From positions 1 through 50,005 of the forward strand of contig NZ_BSRG01000014.1 in assembly GCF_040363165.1 (NCBI RefSeq): a stretch of DNA of 50,005 bases, given 5' to 3'. The first letter of the stretch is position 1. Every line of letters begins with the position of its first letter. The position numbers and the translations under genes are program-made. The notes below the pieces were generated by a model. The model did not search any database. It saw only the letters and a program-made list of their open reading frames with translations, and had not been told where the DNA came from. Below, one piece after another: positions 7,670 through 15,164 of the stretch. Origin of the DNA: Thermus sp. LT1-2-5 (GTDB lineage Bacteria; Deinococcota; Deinococci; Deinococcales; Thermaceae).

Positions 7670-7710
7670 TTCCCGTTCATTGTACCGGACAGGCCATCGC
7701 ATAAGTCTTC
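7669..7710 (-). promoter_or_regulatory. Candidate repA promoter with iteron core
   Basis: On the minus strand TACAAT (7684-7679) lies 9 nt before the ATG at 7669, giving a nearly leaderless mRNA. The plus-strand word AAGTCTTC (7703-7710), the centre of the iteron, covers the -35 position. This would let RepA repress its own gene. No good -35 hexamer is seen. Confidence 0.4.
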
Positions 7711-7739
7711 TGTGTTTCAGGAACCAAACGTTCCCATCA

Positions 7740-8178
7740 CCCTCCTCCACCGCCTGGACCAGCTGGCACGGCAAACGGCCCTCCTCTCCCTCTTTCCCGA
7801 GGCGGCTTCTGGCCTCCTTGGGGGCGGAGGGTTTGGCGGGCAAGGGGGTGGTCGGAGATGTGGGCTATCTGTACCCGGAGGTGGCCGAGGCCATACGGGG
7901 AAGGGGGGACTACCTCTTGGTCCTGAAGAGGAACCAGAGGGAGGTGTTGGGGTGGGCGGTGGGGGATAGAGAACGGTTCCTTCTGGGTGCGGGGTGGGCC
8001 CTTGCGGGAGGACGGGTGTCAGGTGCGGGGGGTGGGGGCTTGGGTGCTGTCGGTGCTCTTGAGGTACCTGCTTTCCCTCATGCGCCGCAAGGGTGTGAGG
8101 GCGAAGAAGGCGGCCTTGGAGGGTTTCTCCTTTCATCCTCTCTCCGCCCTCAGGTTTCTGGGGTTGTGTGCGGAATGA
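7740..8178 (+). pseudogene. Degenerate DDE transposase (ISAs1/IS4-like)
   Basis: Two frames carry pieces of one transposase. First comes VVGDVGYLYPEVAEAI with GDYLLVLKRNQREVLGWAV (about 7845-7960), a pattern typical of ISAs1-type DDE transposases. After a frame change comes a C-terminal piece ending SALRFLGLCAE at 8178. No ends or target duplication were found. It lies just upstream of repA and is clearly non-functional. Confidence 0.55.
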
Positions 8179-8217
8179 CGGTCAAGTCTGGGGTGGGAGA
8201 AGGGTGAGCGCTCAGGA

Positions 8218-8223
8218 TATACT
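8218..8223 (+). promoter_or_regulatory. Candidate -10 box ahead of the HEPN/MNT pair
   Basis: TATACT lies 9 nt before the small ATG frame at 8233 and 117 nt before mntA. No clear -35 hexamer is present. Confidence 0.3.
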
Positions 8224-8232
8224 GGGCTTAAG

Positions 8233-8343
8233 ATGAAGGCAAACTTTGGCTTGAAGCCCAGGCGCTACTGCTTGAGCAGATGCACGCTACAAGCCATCGA
8301 TTGCGTGGCTAGGAACGTGAGCCGTATAGGGAGCGCAACATGA
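8233..8343 (+). CDS. Possible 36-aa leader peptide
   Basis: ATG to TGA, 36 codons, rich in Arg and Cys. It starts 9 nt after a TATACT box and its stop overlaps the mntA start as ATGA (8340-8343). No family is recognised. The tight overlap suggests translational coupling to the antitoxin, but a chance frame is possible. Confidence 0.25.
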   Translation: MKANFGLKPRRYCLSRCTLQAIDCVARNVSRIGSAT

Positions 8344-8630
8344 AACTGGGAAGGCTTCTCCAGGAGAAGCGGGAAGAAATTCGGCGCCTCTGCGCCAAGT
8401 ACGGCGTGCAGGACGTGCGGGTTTTCGGTTCGGTTGCCCGTTGGGAGGCGGACGAGGAAAGCGACCTGGACCTCCTGGTGACTCTTGAACCCGGCCGGAC
8501 CCTTCTTGACTTGGGGGGGCTCCAGTACGAGCTGGAGAGCCTCCTAGGCTGCAGGGTGGACGTGGTCACGGAAGGGGGCCTAAAAGCCCGAATCCGTGAA
8601 CGGGTCCTCAAGGAGGCTGTCCCCCTGTGA
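8340..8630 (+). CDS. mntA: MNT-domain nucleotidyltransferase antitoxin
   Basis: 96 aa minimal nucleotidyltransferase. It has [19 protein letters not shown] with G30-S31 and the metal-binding Asp42 and Asp44. In studied MNT-HEPN pairs MntA neutralises the HEPN toxin by adding AMP groups to it. The next gene begins inside its stop (GTGA at 8627), the standard arrangement. A weak GGGAGC ribosome site precedes the ATG. Confidence 0.9.
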   Translation: MKLGRLLQEKREEIRRLCAKYGVQDVRVFGSVARWEADEESDLDLLVTLEPGRTLLDLGGLQYELESLLGCRVDVVTEGGLKARIRERVLKEAVPL

Positions 8631-8980
8631 GGGACCCGGCTGAGCGGGTAAGGGACATGCTGGAGGCCATCGCCGCCATCCAGCGCTATGTAGGGCGGGG
8701 CAAGGAAGCTTTTGAACAGGATGAGCTCCTCCAGGTCTGGTTTGTCCGCCACTTGGAGATACTAGGAGAAGCAGCCCGGGGTCTAGCCCAGGATGTGCGA
8801 AACTGGGCGCAGGACATCCCCTGGAGCAAAATCATTGGCATGCGGAACGTTTTGGTCCACAGCTACTTCCAAATTGATTTGGATGTAGTATGGAATACCG
8901 TCACCAAAGATTTGCCCGTCCTTAAGGCCTCACTGGAGCGCCTGCTGGACCAGCTTGGAGAGAGCTCCCCGGATCGGTAA
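8627..8980 (+). CDS. hepT: HEPN-domain (DUF86) toxin
   Basis: 117 aa, all-helical DUF86/HepT family. The RNase motif R73-NVLV-H78-S-Y80 (R-x4-H-x-Y) is intact, and the Tyr is the residue modified by the partner in known systems. GTG start overlaps the stop of the MNT gene. On a plasmid, beside repA, the pair probably acts in maintenance or defence. Confidence 0.9.
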   Translation: MRDPAERVRDMLEAIAAIQRYVGRGKEAFEQDELLQVWFVRHLEILGEAARGLAQDVRNWAQDIPWSKIIGMRNVLVHSYFQIDLDVVWNTVTKDLPVLKASLERLLDQLGESSPDR

Positions 8981-9354
8981 GGACACAGGCGGTTCGCTCC
9001 CATCTGTCCCCCTAAAAAATTTTCCGGACTAACTTCCCACCCGCATCCGGTGGCGGGCACCATAGACCGCACCGTTGAGAGATGGGGGACCGTGAGGTGG
9101 AGCCCAGGCCGTGGAAGACGTAGGTAACCCCTAGAGCCGCGGACATGGGGGAGGCGGCGAGGGTGAGGATGACGCTGGAACGGACTTTGGTCTGTAGGCT
9201 GTCCTTATGGCCCATGGCCTCGCGGATGTCGCCTATAATGTGGAAGACCGCTAACGTTTTGCGGAGCATAGCGGCCGCCATTTTTTCAGGGCCGGGCATC
9301 GGTGGCAACTTGGGTCAAACGAGGGCGTAGGGTTCTCGCCCCGAAACCGCCCCT
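8981..9354. other. Gap without a confident gene
   Basis: A minus-strand frame (9308-9012) could encode about 98 aa with a hydrophobic middle (SSVILTLAASPMSAALGV), but I recognise no family and see no good ribosome site. The reading quality looks like decayed sequence. No repeats or hairpins of note. Confidence 0.4.
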
Positions 9355-10245
9355 TCAGATGATAGGCCTGGGTCGTAAAAGTTCCGCTTCCTGATCGGCG
9401 TAAAGGTGACTGGGAAGGCCCCTTTCTTTGCCCTTCGCCTCCACCATGATGTCCGCGGGTCCGGGCAGGGCAGCGAGGAGGCGCTCCCAGTCCTCCGAGG
9501 ACACCCGAAGGGCGTGGGCCCCGGGGCGGCGGGTGGGGTCTTGGCTCGCCAGGTGCACCTTGGGCCGGGTGCGCCAGGTGGCGAAGGCGAGCCGGAGGGC
9601 CTCCTCTAGGGAAAGCCGGCCCGGGTGGAGGGCGTGGTGAAGGGTGTCCACCACTACGGGCACCCCTAGGACCTCCGCCGCCTCCAGCGCCTCCTCCACG
9701 CTCCAAAGCCGCTCGTCGTTTTCCAGGGCCAGGTAGCGGAGGACCTCCCCCTCGCCCCGTAGGTTCTCCGTGAAACGCCGGAGAGCCCCTTTCCGATCCC
9801 CGTAGGCCCCGCCCAGGTGGAGGACCAAAACCCCGTCCTCCGCCCTCAGAAGGGAGAGGGCCCGGGCGGAGTAGCGCAGTTCCGCCAAGGAGCGCTCCAC
9901 CACCTTGGGGTCTGGGCTTCCCGGGTTCACGTACTGGCCCGGGTGGAAGGAAAGCCGCTGGCCCAAGGCCTTGGCCAAGGCGCCCAATCGCCTGAGGTCC
10001 TCCCTGTGGGCCTCTTCCCAGGCGTAGGGGAAGGCGGGGTGGGAGGCGAAGGGGACGAGGTGCTGACCGATGCGGAAAAGGTGGAAGCCATGCTCGGCGT
10101 TCCAGCGGAGGATGCGCTCCAAGTCGGCCAGGTTCTGCGCCACCTTGGCCCGCACCCGCTCCTCCCTCAAGGAGCCCAGGCGCAGGGTGTGGTTGGTGCT
10201 GGCCTTAAGGGTCAGGTTCTCGCAGGGGTAGCCCAGGCGGATCAC
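9355..10245 (-). CDS. uvsE: UV damage endonuclease UvsE/UVDE
   Basis: 296 aa TIM-barrel endonuclease that nicks DNA 5' of UV photoproducts and other lesions. Family landmarks are [11 protein letters not shown] at the start, [37 protein letters not shown] and [10 protein letters not shown], which contribute the metal-binding His, Glu and Asp residues. The GTG start at 10245 overlaps the YceI stop (GTGA). It is the last gene of a four-gene operon. DNA repair beside rhodopsin fits a light-stress island. Confidence 0.93.
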   Translation of the reverse strand: MIRLGYPCENLTLKASTNHTLRLGSLREERVRAKVAQNLADLERILRWNAEHGFHLFRIGQHLVPFASHPAFPYAWEEAHREDLRRLGALAKALGQRLSFHPGQYVNPGSPDPKVVERSLAELRYSARALSLLRAEDGVLVLHLGGAYGDRKGALRRFTENLRGEGEVLRYLALENDERLWSVEEALEAAEVLGVPVVVDTLHHALHPGRLSLEEALRLAFATWRTRPKVHLASQDPTRRPGAHALRVSSEDWERLLAALPGPADIMVEAKGKERGLPSHLYADQEAELLRPRPII

Positions 10246-10751
10246 CGCTTCACCTCGGCTTCCAGGAACACCTCCACCTCGTCCCGCACCTCCAGGAAGA
10301 GGAAGCGGGGCCTCTCTAGGTTCCACTCGGAGAAGCGGGTGGAAAACCGCCCCTGGAAGCGGTAGCCCGAAGGGGTTTCCCGGAGTTCCCCCTCGAGGCG
10401 CACGGGGCGGGTGAGGCCCGCCAGGGAAAGCTCCCCCTCCACCACGAAGCGGGCGCCTTCAAACCGGGCCCGCTTGGGGTAAAGGCAGGCCTGAGGGTGG
10501 TCCTTCGCCCGGAGGATCTCCCGGGCCTTCTTGTCCCTCTCGGCGTTGCCTGACTCCCAGGCCTTCTGTTCCAGGCAGACCCGGCCCGAGGCCCTTTCCC
10601 CGTCCCAGGTGATCTCCCCTTGGGCGGTAGGGTTCACCCCCTCCCAGCTTCCCAAGGGGTAGTAGCCCCGGTAGCGGGCCGTTCCCTCCACGGCGTAGGG
10701 GGCCTGGGCGAAGGATAGGGCGAGGAGGAAGAGGGCGAAGGCCCGCTTCAT
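10242..10751 (-). CDS. Secreted YceI-like lipocalin-fold protein
   Basis: 169 aa with a signal peptide ([17 protein letters not shown]). The body has the YceI pattern, including [12 protein letters not shown] near the N-terminus and [17 protein letters not shown] in the second half. YceI proteins bind isoprenoids; in Thermus thermophilus a homologue binds polyprenyl pyrophosphate. It is coupled by ATGA to the flavin reductase upstream and by GTGA to uvsE downstream. Two Cys in the middle could form a disulfide. Confidence 0.8.
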   Translation of the reverse strand: MKRAFALFLLALSFAQAPYAVEGTARYRGYYPLGSWEGVNPTAQGEITWDGERASGRVCLEQKAWESGNAERDKKAREILRAKDHPQACLYPKRARFEGARFVVEGELSLAGLTRPVRLEGELRETPSGYRFQGRFSTRFSEWNLERPRFLFLEVRDEVEVFLEAEVKR

Positions 10752-11242
10752 CTCCGGAACCTCCAGGTTTCTCCCAACGTGGCGAAGTCGCGAAAGCCCA
10801 GGAAGAGGATGGGGCGGCGCTTGCCCTCGGGGTTCCCCTCGGCGTGGACCACGTCCCCCAGGAAGAGGGCGTGGTCCCCGTCCGTGGGCCACTCCGCCAC
10901 CTTGAGCTCGAAGACCGCCACCGCCCGCTCGGGAACCTGGGTGTGGGCCAGGGCCCGGGCGGGCCGCAGGGCCACGCCGAGCCTTTCCGCCTTGCGCACC
11001 TTCCTTCCCGAGAGGTAGCCGGAGCGCACCACCCAACCCCGCTCCTCCCAGGGCAGGAAGCAGAGGGCCGCCTCCCCCAGCGCCCGCAGGAGGCTTAGGG
11101 TGTGGTTTTTCCGGTCCACCGCCAGGAGGAAGCGGAAGGGCTCCTTGGACACCGGGGTCCACCAGGCCATGGGCATGAAGTTCTCCCCCACGGCCAGGAG
11201 GGCGAGGCGCATGGGGTAGAAGAGGGCCCGGTAGGCGCCCAC
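10748..11242 (-). CDS. Flavin reductase-like FMN-binding split-barrel protein
   Basis: 164 aa. MRLALLAVGENFMPMAWWTPVS and SLLRALGEAALCFLPWE match the start of flavin reductase-like domain proteins, which hold FMN and use NAD(P)H. GTG start, one base after the SDR stop. Its position between an SDR and YceI suggests redox work on an isoprenoid or carotenoid, which is inference. Confidence 0.75.
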   Translation of the reverse strand: MGAYRALFYPMRLALLAVGENFMPMAWWTPVSKEPFRFLLAVDRKNHTLSLLRALGEAALCFLPWEERGWVVRSGYLSGRKVRKAERLGVALRPARALAHTQVPERAVAVFELKVAEWPTDGDHALFLGDVVHAEGNPEGKRRPILFLGFRDFATLGETWRFRR

Positions 11243-11243
11243 C

Positions 11244-11867
11244 CTAGACCTCCAGGGTTTCGGGCGGGGGCTCCGCCAGGACCCCCGAGAGGACCCGCCT
11301 CGCCGCCTCCTCCGGGGCCAGGGCCCCCTTGGGCGGGCCCCCTAGGGGGGCCCAAAGCCCCGTGGCCACGGCGGGAAGCCGCACCAGGACCAGGTGCACC
11401 CCCTCCCGCCAAAGCTCCCGCCTCGCCGCCCCCAGATAGGCCTCCAGGGCCCCCTTGGCCGCGGCGTAGGCGGCGAAGCCCGGCACCTGGACGTAGTGGG
11501 GGTAAGCCCCGAAGAACACGGCCCGCCCTCCGGGGCGGAAGCGGGCGTACCTTAGGGCGTGGTGGGCGGTGAGGAGGTGAGCGGAGAGCATCTCCTCCAG
11601 CAGGTTCCGCCCCAGTTCCCGCACCGGGGCCCGCCCCGCCACCCCCACGGCGTGGAGGAGAAGGTCTAGGGGGCCGGCCTCCTCCAGGAGGGCTTGGGCC
11701 TCGAGGGCGTCCCGGAGGTCCGCGGGGAGGGCCTTGGCCCCAAGCTCCGCGGCGAGCTCCCGTAGCGCCCCCGCCCTCCGCCCCGAGAGGAGGAGCTCGT
11801 GGCCCTTGAGGGCCCGGGCCAGGGCGCTACCCAAGCCCCCTGTGGCGCCTAGGACGAGCACTCGCAT
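11244..11867 (-). CDS. Short-chain dehydrogenase/reductase
   Basis: 207 aa, first gene of the uvsE operon. Cofactor motif GATGGLG (residues 8-14) and active-site Y134-x3-K138. The usual catalytic Ser is replaced: the strand before it reads FFGAYPHY, with G-A where Ser is expected, so activity may be changed. It is short for an SDR. The rhodopsin terminator at 11912-11931 separates it from the upstream gene, so it needs its own promoter. Confidence 0.8.
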   Translation of the reverse strand: MRVLVLGATGGLGSALARALKGHELLLSGRRAGALRELAAELGAKALPADLRDALEAQALLEEAGPLDLLLHAVGVAGRAPVRELGRNLLEEMLSAHLLTAHHALRYARFRPGGRAVFFGAYPHYVQVPGFAAYAAAKGALEAYLGAARRELWREGVHLVLVRLPAVATGLWAPLGGPPKGALAPEEAARRVLSGVLAEPPPETLEV

Positions 11868-11911
11868 GGCATCACCCTACCTCTCTGTTTCCAGGCGCTT
11901 TGTAGCCCAAA

Positions 11912-11931
11912 ACGAAAGGGGCCGAGGCCCC
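11912..11931 (-). terminator. Rho-independent terminator after the rhodopsin gene
   Basis: On the minus strand GGGGC-CTCG-GCCCC is followed by TTTCGTTTT. It lies 22 bp past the rhodopsin stop. Confidence 0.65.
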
Positions 11932-11952
11932 CCCAGGCAGGCCCGGTGCGTT

Positions 11953-12735
11953 TTAGGCGGCCTTGGCCTCGGCTCCGAAGCCCTCCTCGAGGCTCTTGGC
12001 CCGAGCGATGGCGAAGACCAAAAGCCCGTAGATGGGTTTGGCGATGAGGTCAGCCAGGCTGTAACCCAATTGGATGGCCACCTCCTGTGCCGCACCCCCG
12101 GGAAGCCAGGTACCCAGAGCGTAAGCGATAGGGTAGAAGCCCCAGGAGAGGAGAAGAACGTAGCGGGTGGCGTTGAGAAGCTCCAGAACCCTGGTCCCGA
12201 ATTTGGCCTCGCGAATGGCCTGGCCTAGCTCCACCCAGAGCACGTAGAGGATGTAGAAGAAGGGGATGGAAGAGAGGGCTCCCCAGAGGGTCCTAGGGCC
12301 GGGTTCCGTGTTGACCTCGCCCACGTACCCTAGGCCTAGCATCAGCACGGAGGCCACCACCAGCTTGATGCTGAGGTTCCACGTGCGGGCCGTGGAAAGC
12401 CCTAGGACGAGGATAAGTTCTAGGAGCAGGAGGGGAACGGTCAGGAGCCAGTCAGCGTAGCGATAGAAGTCGTTGAAGGGTTTGCCCGTGGGCACGTAGA
12501 CCCCGCCTTGAAGCTGGTAGGCACCTACCCAACTCTCGAAGATCCGCAGGTAGTGGTAGCCGGCGATGAAGACAATGAGGGCGGAGAGGTAGAGGGCGAT
12601 GTGGTACCGGGGGGAGACGTAGCTACGGGCCAAGAGGAAAAAGACAAAGGCAGCCAGCATCCCCGCGATGGTGAGGGAGAGCATGTTAAAGACCAGCCAG
12701 TATTGACCAAAGGTGAGTTCCGGCAACTCCCGCAT
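11953..12735 (-). CDS. Thermophilic proton-pumping rhodopsin
   Basis: 260 aa, seven membrane helices, of the xanthorhodopsin/proteorhodopsin group and very close in length and sequence to the thermophilic rhodopsin known from Thermus thermophilus JL-18. The third-helix motif is D95-T99-E106 (RYADWLLTVPLLLLELILV), the DTE signature of an outward light-driven H+ pump. H61 sits where it can pair with the Asp counterion, and K233 (LADLIAKPIYG) holds retinal. The ATG at 12735 has AGAGGTG before it; a longer frame to 12861 has no support. The divergent neighbour makes retinal. Confidence 0.95.
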   Translation of the reverse strand: MRELPELTFGQYWLVFNMLSLTIAGMLAAFVFFLLARSYVSPRYHIALYLSALIVFIAGYHYLRIFESWVGAYQLQGGVYVPTGKPFNDFYRYADWLLTVPLLLLELILVLGLSTARTWNLSIKLVVASVLMLGLGYVGEVNTEPGPRTLWGALSSIPFFYILYVLWVELGQAIREAKFGTRVLELLNATRYVLLLSWGFYPIAYALGTWLPGGAAQEVAIQLGYSLADLIAKPIYGLLVFAIARAKSLEEGFGAEAKAA

Positions 12736-12832
12736 GGGCACCTCTTTGCGAGCCTGCCTGGGTGAGGCGCGCACCTTCATTGCAAAGCTGAAAGGTACGC
12801 CGAAACGAGGTTCTAGGCAACACTTAGACGGG

Positions 12833-12861
12833 AATTGAACGCTACCCCACAACCCGGTCAA
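12833..12861 (-). promoter_or_regulatory. Candidate rhodopsin promoter
   Basis: Minus strand TTGACC (12861-12856), 17 bp, TCAATT (12838-12833). The -35 box is good and the -10 weak, as expected for a promoter needing an activator. The start of transcription would be about 90 bp before the ATG. No clear operator palindrome was found. Confidence 0.4.
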
Positions 12862-12884
12862 GGGCTAAAGCGCACTCTAAAAAT

Positions 12885-13652
12885 GTGCCCAGCCTGTACC
12901 TTCTCCCCTTAGTCCTGCTCCCCGAGGGCCTAGCGGGTGGCCTCTTGCTTCTGTCCGCGCTCGTCCTGGGGCTCCCCCACGGGGCCGCGGACCTCCTTGT
13001 CGCCCGCAGGCTTGGGTGGCCCCTTCTTCCCTTTCTGGGGACCTACCTCTTCCTCGCCGCCTTGCCGCTCTTCCTCCTGCGGGCAAGCCCTCCCGCGGGC
13101 CTCGTCGGCTTTCTCCTCCTGGCTCTCCTCCACTGGGGCCGGGTGGAGGGAAAGGGAATTCTCGGCTACTTCCGGGCTAGCACCGTTCTCCTGATGCCGT
13201 TCGTCCTACACCCAGAGGCCATATCGCCCTTTCTCCAGGCCTTCGCAAGGGGCTTTGCCCTGCCAGCGGGGCTTGCTCTGTCCATTTGGCTTGTTCTGCT
13301 CCTCCTTTCCCTGAGGGAGCAGCATCCCGTAGTGCTTTGGGGGGATACCCTAGCCCTCGTCTTCCTCTCCGCTTTCGCCCACCCCTATGCCGCCTTGGCG
13401 GGTTACTTCCTCCTGGTCCACAGCGTGGACAGCCTGCGCCTCGTCGGGGTGAGGGGGAAGGAGTGGCTTGGGGTATACGTTGCCACCCTGGCCGCCCTAG
13501 CCCTCGCGCTTCCCCTCCTTCCCCTTTTTCAGGATCCGTTGGCCACGTACATGGCCCTCCTTTTTGCCCTTACCCTTCCCCATGCCCTGACCCTTGAGGC
13601 TTGGTTGCGCCGCTCTCCGCCTCCCGGGCGATGGCCCGCGCCAGGTCGCTGA
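12885..13652 (+). CDS. blh: Beta-carotene 15,15'-dioxygenase, Brp/Blh family
   Basis: 255 aa, highly hydrophobic, about seven helices. It carries GLPHGAADLLV (H32) and further His in LLHWGR, FAHPYA and VHSVDSLR, the conserved metal-binding His pattern of Brp/Blh. The enzyme splits beta-carotene into two retinals. The GTG start is 149 bp from the rhodopsin start on the opposite strand, so the two share a control region. Its 3' end overlaps the converging SDR gene by 83 bp. Beta-carotene itself must come from crt genes outside this window. Confidence 0.88.
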   Translation: MPSLYLLPLVLLPEGLAGGLLLLSALVLGLPHGAADLLVARRLGWPLLPFLGTYLFLAALPLFLLRASPPAGLVGFLLLALLHWGRVEGKGILGYFRASTVLLMPFVLHPEAISPFLQAFARGFALPAGLALSIWLVLLLLSLREQHPVVLWGDTLALVFLSAFAHPYAALAGYFLLVHSVDSLRLVGVRGKEWLGVYVATLAALALALPLLPLFQDPLATYMALLFALTLPHALTLEAWLRRSPPPGRWPAPGR

Positions 13653-15018
13653 AGATGCGGGCGTGGATGGGGTAGAGGAGCCACCAGTAGAGGAGGCCCG
13701 AAAGCCCTAAAGGCTCGAAGTAGGCGGTCTGGACCAAGCGGCTTCCCCCCGCTTCCGGGAGGGCCCGCCACTCCAGCCAGGCCTTTCCCGGCAGGCGCAT
13801 CTCGGCCCTTAAGCGCAGGAGCTGGGGAGGCTCCACCGCCTCCACCCGCCAGAAGTCCACCGCCTCCCCCGGGAGGAGCTCCGTGGGGTGCCTGCGCCCC
13901 CGCCTGAGCCCAGGGCCTCCCAGGAGGCGGTCGATCCCGCCCCGCACCGCCCAGGCCCAGTTCCACACCCGCCAGCCCCGCTCGCCCCCCAAGGAGGCGA
14001 AGGCGCGGAAGAGGGCCTCGGGCGGAGCCTTCACCGGCAGGGCGCGCACCTCCCGGATGAGCCCCTCCCGGTCCTCCAGGAAGTAGCTCGGCCCCTGCAG
14101 GGCCCCGGACCACCGGGTTTCCACCTCTCCCAGGGCGATGCGCGCCAAGGCCAGCTCCACCGCCTTCCGGTAGGGGATGGGGGTTATCTCGGGGAAGAGG
14201 GCTTGGGCCTTGGCGGTGTCCGCCACCAAAGGGTGGAGGATGCCCTCCACCAGGGGCAGGGCCAGGCGGTTGGGGATGGGGGTCACGAGCCCCACCCAAA
14301 GGGCGGCGAGCCTCGGGGCCAGCACCGGCACGGGCAGGACGAGGCGCCTTAAGCCCCGCACCTCCGCGTAGGTTTCCATCATCGCCTTGAAGGAGAGGGG
14401 CGGGGCCCCGATCTCCACCACTCCCGAAGGGCCCCGTTCCAGGGCCAGGAGGAGGTAGGCCAGAACGTCCCGGATGGCGATGGGGGACACGGGGTTTAGG
14501 ACCCAACGGGGGGCCACCATCACGGGGAGCCGTTCCGTGAGGTAGCGGACCATCTCAAAGCTGGCGGAGCCCGAGCCCACGATGGGCCCGGCGCGGAACT
14601 CCGTGGTGGGCACCGCCCCCCGAAGGATCTCCCCCACCCGGGCCCGGCTTCGCAGGTGGGGGGAGGGGGCGGCCCCCTGGGGGAGGAGGCCCCCAAGGTA
14701 GATGGCGTGGGGAAAGCCCACCTCCCGGGCCACCCGGGCGAAGGTTTCCGCCTGGCGCGCCTCCGCCTCCGGGAAGCGGCGCTGGGAGAGCATGGCGTGG
14801 ACCAGGTAGTAGGCGGCCTCCACCCCCTCCAGGGCGCGGCGGAGGGCGTGGGGGTCCTCGAGGGCCCCCTCCACCACCTCCACCTCCCCCGCCCAGGGGC
14901 GGCCCGAAAGCCGCCCCGCCTCCCGCACCAGGACCCGCACCCGGTGGCCCCGCTCCAGGAGGCGGGGCACGAGCCTGCCTCCCACATACCCCGTGGCCCC
15001 CGTGACCAGGACCCGCAT
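13570..15018 (-). CDS. NAD(P)-binding SDR with C-terminal DUF2867 domain
   Basis: 482 aa from the ATG at 15018 (AAGGTGA upstream; a GTG at 15027 is the alternative). N-terminal Rossmann domain with VTGATGYVGGRLVPRLLERGH, atypical extended-SDR type with a YLGGLLP segment. From about residue 310 follows a START-like DUF2867 part (LLPGEAVDFWRVEAVEPPQLLRLRAEM). Related fused proteins occur widely in bacteria, with unknown substrates. It converges on blh with an 83-bp coding overlap, so one stop codon has probably drifted. Placement suggests lipid or carotenoid metabolism. Confidence 0.8.
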   Translation of the reverse strand: MRVLVTGATGYVGGRLVPRLLERGHRVRVLVREAGRLSGRPWAGEVEVVEGALEDPHALRRALEGVEAAYYLVHAMLSQRRFPEAEARQAETFARVAREVGFPHAIYLGGLLPQGAAPSPHLRSRARVGEILRGAVPTTEFRAGPIVGSGSASFEMVRYLTERLPVMVAPRWVLNPVSPIAIRDVLAYLLLALERGPSGVVEIGAPPLSFKAMMETYAEVRGLRRLVLPVPVLAPRLAALWVGLVTPIPNRLALPLVEGILHPLVADTAKAQALFPEITPIPYRKAVELALARIALGEVETRWSGALQGPSYFLEDREGLIREVRALPVKAPPEALFRAFASLGGERGWRVWNWAWAVRGGIDRLLGGPGLRRGRRHPTELLPGEAVDFWRVEAVEPPQLLRLRAEMRLPGKAWLEWRALPEAGGSRLVQTAYFEPLGLSGLLYWWLLYPIHARIFSDLARAIAREAESGATKPQGSGHGEG

Positions 15019-15164
15019 GCCCTTCACCTTAGCCCCGCGGCGCCCGGAAAAAGTGGCGGGGAAGGGTTTTCCGCTGCCAGGCCCTGGCGTGGGGAAAGGG
15101 CGGGAGGGTTTCTGTATAGGCGGGGCAAAGGTTTTAGGAGGGGAACCCCCCTAGGCTAGGGGGC

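Noticed and set aside
7670-7843. N-terminal extension of RepA to 7843
   Set aside because: Runs over transposase debris without a ribosome site; a promoter-like box lies just before 7669.
5966-7969. 667-codon plus-strand frame over the origin and repA
   Set aside because: Antisense shadow of repA; its start is translated iterons and it has no family features.
9012-9308. 98-aa minus-strand frame as a gene
   Set aside because: No family, no ribosome site, irregular composition; kept only as a note in the gap.
12736-12861. Longer rhodopsin start at 12861
   Set aside because: The known rhodopsin start is at MRELPEL (12735) with a ribosome site; the upstream part covers the promoter.
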